IMG/VR virus record: IMGVR_UViG_3300012666_000163
Location: 1-25,951 of that record
Origin: a virus
DNA: 25,951 nucleotides
Reading direction: 5' to 3' (one strand)
This document shows positions 1-7,900 of this stretch, piece by piece (position 1 is the stretch's first letter; every line of letters starts with the position of its first letter). A program made the position numbers and the translations under genes. The notes beneath the pieces were generated by a model. That model was given only the letters and a program-made list of their open reading frames with translations, was not told the DNA's origin and did not search any database.

Positions 1-1
1 G

Positions 2-859
2 CAGTACCTTGGCCCTCCGTATGTGTGGGGCACAACGCTGCTTGGGGATAACGTGTCAATTGCAGGGCCAAACGCCGCTGCACTGGCGTCTGGGGTAACT
101 TATTGGATGGGTGTAGACAAGTTCTACAAATACGACGGGCGCGTGCAAACACAGAACTGCGATCTCCAAAAGTTTATTTACAACAACATCAACCGCGATC
201 AGTTCGATCAGATTTTTGCCAGCACAAACGAAGGTTTCAACGAAGTTTGGTTCTTTTACTGCACGGAGCACGCTACAACCATTGATCGCTACGTTGTTTA
301 CAACTACCTTGAAAACGTCTGGTACTACGGCAGTATGTCGCGCCCTGCGTGGTTGGATACGGGGCTTATAAACTATCCTTTAGCAGCAACATTTGATCCT
401 ATAACAAACACAGGAAATATTGTTTATCACGAGTACGGTGTAGACGACGGGGCAGGGGATGTTACTGTAGCGATTGAAGCGTCTATTACAACTTCGCAGT
501 TTGATATTGGTGACGGGCACAACTTTGCGTTTGTGTGGCGTTTGTTGCCGGACGTAACATTTTTAGGGTCAACGGATGGAACCACACCAGCAATGACTAT
601 CCAACTCTTACCGCTACAGAACTCAGGTTCTGGTTACAACGTACCTAAGTCAATCGGAGGCACCAACTCCGACGCAACGCAAACTGTTACCGCAACGCAG
701 ACATACCCTATTGATTTGGATACCTACAATGGGCAACTAGATGTTCGGATTCGAGGTCGGCAGATGTCTATGAAACTAGCATCAACGCAGTTGGGGACCC
801 AATGGCAAATGGGAGCCCCAAGAATAGATATTCGACCTGATGGAAGGCGAGGTGGGTAA
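2..859 (+). CDS. Tail nozzle/DNA-stabilisation-like virion protein, 3' part
   Basis: The reading frame is open to the left edge, so this is the C-terminal 285 residues of a longer protein; the GTG at 23 is not needed as a start. The sequence is rich in aromatic residues and beta-strand-like, with YWMGVDKFYKYDGRVQ, FNEVWFFY and YVVYNYLENVWYYG, then a C-terminal stretch with DVRIRGRQMSMK and GAPRIDIRPDGRR. I know this pattern from podovirus proteins annotated as tail or packaged-DNA stabilisation proteins (P22 gp10-like, functionally similar to the T7 gp12 nozzle), which plug the portal and form the lower tail. The following gene overlaps the stop (TAATG), so the two are translationally coupled. 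The virion role is fairly sure; the gp10/gp12 assignment is from remembered patterns and could be wrong. Confidence 0.6.
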   Translation, partial: QYLGPPYVWGTTLLGDNVSIAGPNAAALASGVTYWMGVDKFYKYDGRVQTQNCDLQKFIYNNINRDQFDQIFASTNEGFNEVWFFYCTEHATTIDRYVVYNYLENVWYYGSMSRPAWLDTGLINYPLAATFDPITNTGNIVYHEYGVDDGAGDVTVAIEASITTSQFDIGDGHNFAFVWRLLPDVTFLGSTDGTTPAMTIQLLPLQNSGSGYNVPKSIGGTNSDATQTVTATQTYPIDLDTYNGQLDVRIRGRQMSMKLASTQLGTQWQMGAPRIDIRPDGRRGG

Positions 860-1155
860 TGGCACAAAAAAACGTAACTGCTCCACGGCTACCGGCGGTT
901 ACACCGGAATACGATTTTGCAATGCTAAGTCAGTTGCTTAACGTGCTCCGCCTGTATTTTACCCAATTGGACAACGCTGGGCCTATCTCGGCATCGTCTC
1001 AGTTTAACGGCACGGAAGTTGTTTCTGGCTTGAGTTTTTTCCCTACGTCTGGCACATCCCCTAGCTTGCCGACGCAGGCCGACCTTGCTAACCTACGCGT
1101 TGGGGATATCTACTATGATACTTCGGCAAGTAACGTACTGAAAGTAAAAACATGA
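859..1155 (+). CDS. Small conserved phage protein, unknown function
   Basis: A 98-residue protein whose ATG overlaps the preceding stop as TAATG, with a GAGGTGGG ribosome-binding site inside the upstream gene. The N-terminal half has an amphipathic helix around MLSQLLNVLRLYFTQLD (about residues 22-38). The C-terminal half ends in a short beta-type motif, LRVGDIYYDTSASNVLKVK. It has no signal peptide, membrane segment or catalytic motif. Its place between the nozzle-like gene and the next virion gene, with overlaps on both sides, suggests a minor virion or tail-assembly component. I recognise the C-terminal motif as recurrent in phage tail modules but cannot name a function. Confidence 0.7.
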   Translation: MAQKNVTAPRLPAVTPEYDFAMLSQLLNVLRLYFTQLDNAGPISASSQFNGTEVVSGLSFFPTSGTSPSLPTQADLANLRVGDIYYDTSASNVLKVKT

Positions 1156-2261
1156 GCCTCAGAGACGACCCCCGCTATTTCCCCCAGCCTGATGTGCCCA
1201 ATAACGGTAACTACGGTGGTAGCTTTGGCAGAGAGCAACTGTACTACGACTACTTACCTAGGTCTGCAGCTATCGAGGCTGCAAACGTAGCGGCGGGAGA
1301 GAAAACCTACAGCAGTGGGAAGTACACGTACAACCCGGCAACGGGCCAGTACACATGGGTCCCCGCTGGAGCCGCCGCTGCTAAACCCGGTGCCGGTGTT
1401 AACGCCGGGGCTGATATGGGTGATATTGGGGGTGGTGGTGGGCAAGATAGAGGCGATGGGCGGTCAACTGCACCGGGTGGCGGATACGGTATCCCCGGAG
1501 CTACTATGAGCGGTGGCATTAGCGGCCCGACCACAGGACTTGCATCTGGAGCAAATTCTTTAGCTGCAACCCTAGGAAATATGAGCAGCAACCGCGAGCC
1601 GGGCATAGTATCAAGAGCGTTGCGGGGAATATCAGACACACTTGCAGCAAATGTAGACCCAAGTTTTAGCCATGAGGGTCGAACAGGTCGTGGTATTGGC
1701 ACCACTGATGTTACAAACGATAATACCTTTGCGATTGGGCCCACAGGACTGACCGCAATCAACGCGCCCACTGCAGAGGAATCTCAAGCTAGGATGGACG
1801 CCATTGCCCCTGCCCCTGCCCCTGCCCCTGCTCCTGCTCCTGCTCCTGATTATGGCCCATCCGGTAGTCCAGATTTTGGTAGTTTTAGTGGCGGTTTTGA
1901 TAGTAGCGGTACTCCGAGTGGCGGTGATTACGCCCACGGTGGTATGGCAGGTTATGCCCAAGGTGGCCTCGGCTCCCTCGGTGGTTACTCAGACGGCGGC
2001 AGGCTGCTGCGCGGCCCCGGTGATGGTGTGTCAGACAGCATCCCAGCAACTATTGGCAGAGCAAAGCAACCTGCTCGACTTGCCGACGGTGAGTTTGTGG
2101 TTCCCGCCCGGATAGTGTCCGAACTAGGCAACGGCTCAACTGAAGCTGGCGCACGGAAACTCTACGCCATGCTTGCTCGTATTCAAGCAGGCCGTAAAAA
2201 GTCTATTGGTACAAACAAGGTGGCTGTCAATTCGCGCATGGATAAGCATCTGCCAGCATGA
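1152..2261 (+). CDS. Gly/Ala/Pro-rich virion-associated protein with conserved C-terminal domain
   Basis: A 369-residue protein starting in an ATGA overlap with the previous gene. Residues 1-65 are rich in Tyr, Asn and Gly. A long low-complexity Gly/Ala/Ser region follows, with an Ala-Pro run of seven units near residues 218-232 and a cluster of A-[HQ]-GG-like turns (YAHGGMAGYAQGG). The compact C-terminal domain, about residues 282-350, contains RGPGDGVSDSIPA, ADGEFVVPARIVSELGNG and AGARKLYAMLARIQ. I have seen this domain in other uncultured phage virion-module proteins, where it has no assigned function. The extreme C-terminus is basic (AGRKKSIGTNK). Context suggests a tail-tip, fibre-adaptor or injected protein. 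There is no enzymatic motif. Confidence 0.7.
   Translation: MSLRDDPRYFPQPDVPNNGNYGGSFGREQLYYDYLPRSAAIEAANVAAGEKTYSSGKYTYNPATGQYTWVPAGAAAAKPGAGVNAGADMGDIGGGGGQDRGDGRSTAPGGGYGIPGATMSGGISGPTTGLASGANSLAATLGNMSSNREPGIVSRALRGISDTLAANVDPSFSHEGRTGRGIGTTDVTNDNTFAIGPTGLTAINAPTAEESQARMDAIAPAPAPAPAPAPAPDYGPSGSPDFGSFSGGFDSSGTPSGGDYAHGGMAGYAQGGLGSLGGYSDGGRLLRGPGDGVSDSIPATIGRAKQPARLADGEFVVPARIVSELGNGSTEAGARKLYAMLARIQAGRKKSIGTNKVAVNSRMDKHLPA
1806..1847 (+). repeat. Hexanucleotide tandem repeat encoding Ala-Pro linker
   Basis: Seven in-frame six-base units: four copies of GCCCCT followed by three of GCTCCT. They encode a stiff Ala-Pro linker in the 369-residue virion protein. The block-wise C/T difference suggests stepwise expansion, and copy number could vary by slippage without breaking the frame. 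Confidence 0.9.
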
Positions 2262-2665
2262 AAATACAGTATGTCGCCTCAGAGTGGGTGAACTATACTT
2301 GGGGCAAGGTCGAGGGGTTTATAGCTGATGCGCTGGAGCACTCCAATGGGGACTACACAGTAACGCATGCTAAGGTATTCGTAACCCAAGGTAGGTGGGC
2401 ACTGATTGTTGCAGTTGATGATTCTGGTGTTATCCACGGTGCCGCGACAGTTGAGTTTTTCAATCGCCCTGATGATCGGGTTGCGTTTATTACCGCTATA
2501 GGCGGCAGGCTAGTAAGCAGTGAAGATACGTTTGAGCAGCTACGGGCCTATGCAAGGTCTATGGGTGCTACGGCTATTGAAGGTGCTGCTAGGGAATCAA
2601 TTGCTAGGCTGTGGCAACGCTACGGCTTCAAAGAAAAATACCGTATTGTTGGGGTAAAGCTATGA
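2258..2665 (+). CDS. GNAT-fold protein, T7 gp13-like position
   Basis: A 135-residue protein joined to both neighbours by ATGA overlaps. The order of elements fits a GNAT acetyltransferase fold: central strands around WALIVAVDD and GAATVEFFN, the segment AFITAIGG, a helix (TFEQLRAYARSMG), then a C-terminal part with ARLWQRYGFKEKYRIVGVKL, a typical GNAT ending. The canonical acetyl-CoA loop, Arg/Gln-x-x-Gly-x-Gly/Ala, is not evident after AFITAIGG, so catalysis is doubtful. Its size and its place between tail and internal-virion-type genes recall T7 gene 13 (138 residues). A structural or assembly role is therefore as likely as an enzymatic one. The fold is inferred by eye. Confidence 0.65.
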   Translation: MKIQYVASEWVNYTWGKVEGFIADALEHSNGDYTVTHAKVFVTQGRWALIVAVDDSGVIHGAATVEFFNRPDDRVAFITAIGGRLVSSEDTFEQLRAYARSMGATAIEGAARESIARLWQRYGFKEKYRIVGVKL

Positions 2666-4956
2666 AATTTAATAACCACGCAATGGCTATGCTGGGCATA
2701 CCAGACCTCCCTCCCCGTGCGTTTATTCGTAAAGCTGATGGAGGCATCATCCCCCAAGGTGGCGGCTCCCCCGCATCTTCAAGCTCTACAACAACTACGG
2801 GTTTACCCGAATGGGCTAAAGGCTATGCACAAGACACGCTAGCCAAACAATCAGCGTTATCTGATCGTCCGTACGAAGCCTATGGAGCTAACCGCATCCA
2901 AGGGTTTACCCCTATGCAGGAGCAGGCAAAACAAAACGCTGCAAACATGGATGCTGGGCCGGAAGGATTCAGTAAGGGCATTGGTGCCTACATGTCGCCC
3001 TACCAGCAACAAGTAACGGATATTCAGAAGCGTGAGGCGGGTAGGCAGTCGGGCATTATGGGGACGATGCAACAGGCGCAGGCTGCTCAGGCAGGGGCTT
3101 TTGGTGGTTCACGTGATGCGATTATGCGGGCTGAGCGCGAACGCAATCTTGGTCAACAGATGGGGGACATTCAAGCCCGTGGGGATCAGGCGAACTTTGA
3201 GCAAGCGTCCAATCAGTTTCGTTCAGGCATCACGCAAGGTATGGATGTCAACCGGCTGCAGTCGGCCTACGGCGCACAAGAGCAGGCTATGGGGCAGCGA
3301 GGGTTGGACCAAGCATATGAAGACTACCAGAACCAGCGGGAATACCCGCAGCAGCAATTGAGCAACATGGCTAACATGATACGGGGCCTTCCAATTGGTA
3401 GTTCCGGCACTCAATACCAGACCGGTACTACAGGCTCGCCGTCATTCGGCCAGTTGTTGAGTTCTGCGGGTACTGCAGCTTACGGCTTGAGGCAGTTCTT
3501 TGCCGACGGCGGTAGCGTAGATAGCCAGCAGAACATTGAGAGCATTGTGAGCAAGTTATTGGACCCAGCACTTGACCAAGCTGAAGAAGCGGCAAAAGCC
3601 CGTGGGGACCAAGAGCAACTGCAGGCCATTCAAATGGAGAAAGCCACCCGCGCCTCTATGCGTCGTGGCCTCGCTTCCTTACCCGTAAACATGGACAAGA
3701 TGCTGCCGACGGAAGAAAGCATGGCCCGTGGTGGTATTGTTGCTTTTAACGGAGCCAGCGGTAGCGAGGTTTCCGAAGATGAGGACGAAACCACTGCCTC
3801 CCCTCCTGCGGAAGGTCCGGGCAATCCTGTTGTGTACAACGAAGCACTCCAAAATCAATTGGCGCAAATAAAGGCTCTTGCTGGCTTTAAGTACAAGTCT
3901 ATGGACCCGGGAGAGTACGACCGACGTATTGAAGCTCGGAGGGCTTCTTTGCTCAAAGGGGCTGGAGAAACCCCCTACGCAGGTATGCGTGAAGACGTTA
4001 AGCGCATGGAGGCAGATAGTGCCAAGAATCTGAATTACGGAAAGGGCTTAGCCGCACTCCAAGCGGCTGCAGATATGCTTCAAGGTAACGACCTGTCTCG
4101 TGGTTTAGCTGCTGGGGCTAAAACATTTGCTGGCGCTTATAGCGGGGTGCTTGAAGCTAACCAAAAAGAAAAAGATGCACGGCAACGCAAGCTGGAAAAC
4201 ATTGCTGATGCCGAGCGCAAAGAAAGAATGGGTCTCAATACAGCCGCTATTGCCGCTGCAGATCAAGCGCGGAAAGACCACCAAGACGAACAAAAAGCCG
4301 AAGCTGAAAAAATTAAGAATATGGGCGTGCTGTATAGCGGACTTGCTCGCTCTGCTAAACCCGGTGCGGTTAAGGCCCCGCCGCCGCTTAAAGCTGCTGA
4401 GCAAGCTATTCAGTCTGGGGTAGCAACTCGTATGGCTAGGGAGAAGCCAATGCCGGGTGAAACCTCTGATATGCAAAGGGATCGGATTACTTCCGAAGTA
4501 GCTATGAAAGTGTTAGCTATGCCAAAAACCATCAACTCCTTCAACACGGGAGAGTTCGGCGATAAACGACTAGCCGGTTTAGAGGAAGGGCAAAGTATTC
4601 TTAGGCAAGGGCAAGAAAATACTATGAGAGTAGCCGCTAGTAAAGAAGCGGCGGAAGAAATAAGGCGTCAAACATTTAATCCAAAATCTGAGTTGTATCA
4701 AGCCAAAACTCCAGAAGCGCAAAACATAATTAAGGCTAGAATACTTAACGAAAAAAGAGCCGAACTTGGTTTACCACCAACTACCGCTGCCGCTGCCTCC
4801 ACCGCTGCCCCCGCTGCCCCCGCCGCTGCTAAAGCTGCTCCTGCTAAAACTGTGCCAGCTTCTCAAATCCCTGCGGGGACTACGTTTGGAAAAGTTGTAC
4901 CCGGAAAAGGAACTGAGGTTCTCAAGGATGGTAAAGTTATAGGTTACGCAAATTAA
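2662..4956 (+). CDS. Internal-virion-type protein with coiled coils
   Basis: The ATG at 2662 is chosen because it forms an ATGA overlap with the preceding stop; an upstream in-frame start at 2611 would overlap the previous gene by 55 bases. The product has 764 residues. The N-terminal part has glycine motifs (ADGG near residue 25), then a long Gln-rich helical region with YMSPYQQQV (about 109-117) and AFGGSRDAIM (about 146-155). FADGGSV (about 280) and MARGGIVAF (354-362) follow. The region around residues 430-560 is helical and charged, probably coiled coil, with a GLAAGAKTFAGAY-like motif. An Ala/Pro linker leads to a small C-terminal module ending GTEVLKDGKVIGYAN. I recognise the SPYQQ and FGGSR segments from phage internal or ejection proteins. 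It is probably ejected with the DNA; the exact role is unknown. Confidence 0.7.
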   Translation: MKFNNHAMAMLGIPDLPPRAFIRKADGGIIPQGGGSPASSSSTTTTGLPEWAKGYAQDTLAKQSALSDRPYEAYGANRIQGFTPMQEQAKQNAANMDAGPEGFSKGIGAYMSPYQQQVTDIQKREAGRQSGIMGTMQQAQAAQAGAFGGSRDAIMRAERERNLGQQMGDIQARGDQANFEQASNQFRSGITQGMDVNRLQSAYGAQEQAMGQRGLDQAYEDYQNQREYPQQQLSNMANMIRGLPIGSSGTQYQTGTTGSPSFGQLLSSAGTAAYGLRQFFADGGSVDSQQNIESIVSKLLDPALDQAEEAAKARGDQEQLQAIQMEKATRASMRRGLASLPVNMDKMLPTEESMARGGIVAFNGASGSEVSEDEDETTASPPAEGPGNPVVYNEALQNQLAQIKALAGFKYKSMDPGEYDRRIEARRASLLKGAGETPYAGMREDVKRMEADSAKNLNYGKGLAALQAAADMLQGNDLSRGLAAGAKTFAGAYSGVLEANQKEKDARQRKLENIADAERKERMGLNTAAIAAADQARKDHQDEQKAEAEKIKNMGVLYSGLARSAKPGAVKAPPPLKAAEQAIQSGVATRMAREKPMPGETSDMQRDRITSEVAMKVLAMPKTINSFNTGEFGDKRLAGLEEGQSILRQGQENTMRVAASKEAAEEIRRQTFNPKSELYQAKTPEAQNIIKARILNEKRAELGLPPTTAAAASTAAPAAPAAAKAAPAKTVPASQIPAGTTFGKVVPGKGTEVLKDGKVIGYAN

Positions 4957-4967
4957 CTAGGCACGGT

Positions 4968-7900
4968 ATGGCTCAGAAATTTACTTCTTTTACGCCGCTA
5001 GAAGAAGCAGCGCCTACATTTACCTCGTTTACGCCTATTGAAGAGCCAGAAGCAGGGGGAGCGCAGGGCTTATCTGCGTTCCTCCCATCCGCTACGCGTG
5101 CCACACGTGGGCTTATCTCTCTAGGCGGTGATGTGCTCCCAGCTATGCTTGGCAAAGCATTTGGCGCGGAGGACTACGCTAAAAAACAGCTAGAGGAAGC
5201 TAAAACCTACGGGGAAGAAACCGAGAAACTTTACCCCGCTGCTGTTGGCTCGTACAAGAACGTCAAGGACATTGGTACTGGGTTTACTTATGTAGTTGAA
5301 GCTGTAGGCGAGGCTATTCCGTCGCTCTTGCCGAGTCTGTTTACTGGTGGTGTTGCGGGCATAGCAGGACGCAGTGCAGTGGCTGCTGCTAAGATGGCTG
5401 CGGAAAAAGCTGCTGTGGCTCAAGCGGCTAAGGGTGCTACCGCAGAGGTAATAAAAGACGCTGCTATGAAAGCGGGCGTGGCTGCGGCTAACAAGGTAGC
5501 CCTCAAGTACCAAGCTGCTGGGGCTGTCACTGGCTCCGCTGCACAGAACGTCCCTGATGTTTTCCAGAACATCTACGAGAAGACCGGCAAGATGGACTTG
5601 GGTGCCGCCATTGTGGCGGGCGGGTTTAACGCCGCGCTAGATGCAGTGCTGCCCGTTATGCTCCTGCGAAAAGCTGGTATGGGGGGTATACCACCGGAGG
5701 CAATTGCTGCAGCTTGGTACAAGCGCATGGGTAAGGGCGCAGCAACGGGGTTTGCAACCGAGGGTGGTACTGAGGCAGTACAAGAGGCATCTAGTGCCGC
5801 AGCCGAGAAGTTTGTAGACAACAATCTTAACTTCTTCACCGAGAAAAACTTTGAGCGGTTTATTGATGCGGGCCTCAAAGGCGGCATAGGCGGCGGGGCT
5901 ATTACGAGTGCTACAGACGTAGCGTTTGGTAAAGGGCCGGGGAAAAAACCACCTGCGCCAACAGGCTTTACCTCGTTCACACCGGTTACTCCGGGTACTA
6001 CCGCCACCACACCCACCGCAAAACAACAGGCTCGGCAGGATGCAGTTGCGCGGCGTGCGCAGCAGCTTGAAGAGCAGAGCGGCATAACCCAAGAAGACGC
6101 CATTCAGATGGCCGAGGATGACATTGCCGCCGAGGAAGCTAAGATCGCTGGGCTCACCACGGAGGCCCCAAACACGAGAGTCAAAGCCCGTGCTACTGAG
6201 CTTATAGATAGTGGCATAGACCCCGAAGAAGCGTACGCAACAGCCCTGCAACAGGTGCAGGGGGAGATAGAGAACGATGTTCTCGCTAAGGAACAAGGTG
6301 CCCAAGATGTTACAGGAACTAAACCCGGACCAAGTGGAAAGCGCACTGCAGTGGTTAGCAAACCCGCTGCGGGAACCACCGCCGCAGGACCTGCAGCACC
6401 TACAGGAGTTGGAGTGGTTCCTCCTGCAGAGGATGTTGGACTCTCTGATGTGGGAAAAGCGGCACAACCCGCTGCAGTAAACCAAGGACAACAAACGGTT
6501 TCCGGGGGGTTAGAAAACCTTTCGACTATGGGTGCGGGGCTTACAGACAGTCTGTACGGCGCACTGTTTAACGCGCACTCAAAAGGTTCAACCCGCGTTG
6601 CTGGTATAGACGACCCCATTTTGGTTGCAGCAAAAGAAGACGGCGTGCAGTTTAATAGCCCTGATGAAATAAAGGCATACGCAAATCAGTCGGGGATGAA
6701 AGAACGCACAACTTCTATTGCACAGAAACAGCGCGTTAAGAAAATGCTTGCCGCAGGCAAAACTCCTGCAGAATTACAAGCGCAATTTCCTGACTTAAAC
6801 ATCAATGCGTTGATGCAAGAAGACAAAGGGACCGCTGCTTCAGCCCCAGCCCCAGCCCCAACTGAATTTACAACTTTCACGCCCGTTACAACAACGACAG
6901 AACCCAAACCCGCAAAAGCACCAAAAGCAGCTAAGGTATCGAAAGCAGCCAAGGAAATGCCGCCCCAGTTGGTTGACATAGCTGCAGCCCAAGCCGCTAC
7001 CGACCCTGCGGAGATACAAAAACACCTTGCCGATATAGACGCGGAATACAAGACGTTTCTAGGTACAGACGGTAGACGCCCCAAAAAAGGTACAGACAGG
7101 TTCTTGCGTTTTGATGCGCTTAACACTGCATACCGAGAACTGAAGGCAAAGCTAGAGCCAGCGGTTGCCGAAGCTCCGGTAGCCGAAGCTCCGGTAGTTG
7201 AAGCTCCGGTAGTTGAAACCCCTGTGGAGAAAAAACAACCCGTGGTGTATGAAAAAGGGGCGTACATACCACCGGATGAAAAAGGTGGAGACCCTAAAGC
7301 AACAGCGGGGTTTAAGGTACTCGACGAAGATAACGATCTTTCGGAAGACTTAGTTGGTGCTACGCTCATAACCGGTATGAACACCGCAAGTAGAAATGCT
7401 GGTGATGGGTCTAGGTTGCTTAAAAGCATTACCGATTGGGCCGACAGTAACGGCACAACGCTAGCACTGGTCCCCGCTGCATCCCCCGATGCTGAGCTAG
7501 GCGGGTTGTCCCAAGAACAGTTGAAAGACTGGTACGCCCGAAACGGGTTTGAGGACCGCGCAGATTACATGGTGCGGGAACCCGCTGGTAAAAAAACAAC
7601 CGCTGAGGAAAGAATTGCGGCGAGAGCCAAGGCTAACGTAGAAGCTAACAAAAAAGCCAAACTTGAGGCTGACAAAAAAGCCGAAGAAAAAAAAGCCAAA
7701 GCGGATAGAAGAGCCGCCGAGGAAAAAGACGAAGAGCAAGAGCAAGCTCTTAGGGATAAGGCTGAAGCTGAAGTAGACGCTGGGCCTATTGGCGAGGCAC
7801 TGAGCCGTATTGATAATGGTGACCGAGTTGAGACCAAGGCTCAGCTACGCCCCTTCATGTTTAAGCTGGAAAAAAACGGCGTACTTGACGACATCAGCGA

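Noticed and set aside
5637-6619. Overlapping minus-strand frames of 171-285 codons
   Set aside because: They lie opposite the giant gene, have Cys/Ser-rich composition unlike the real genes here, and overlap one another.
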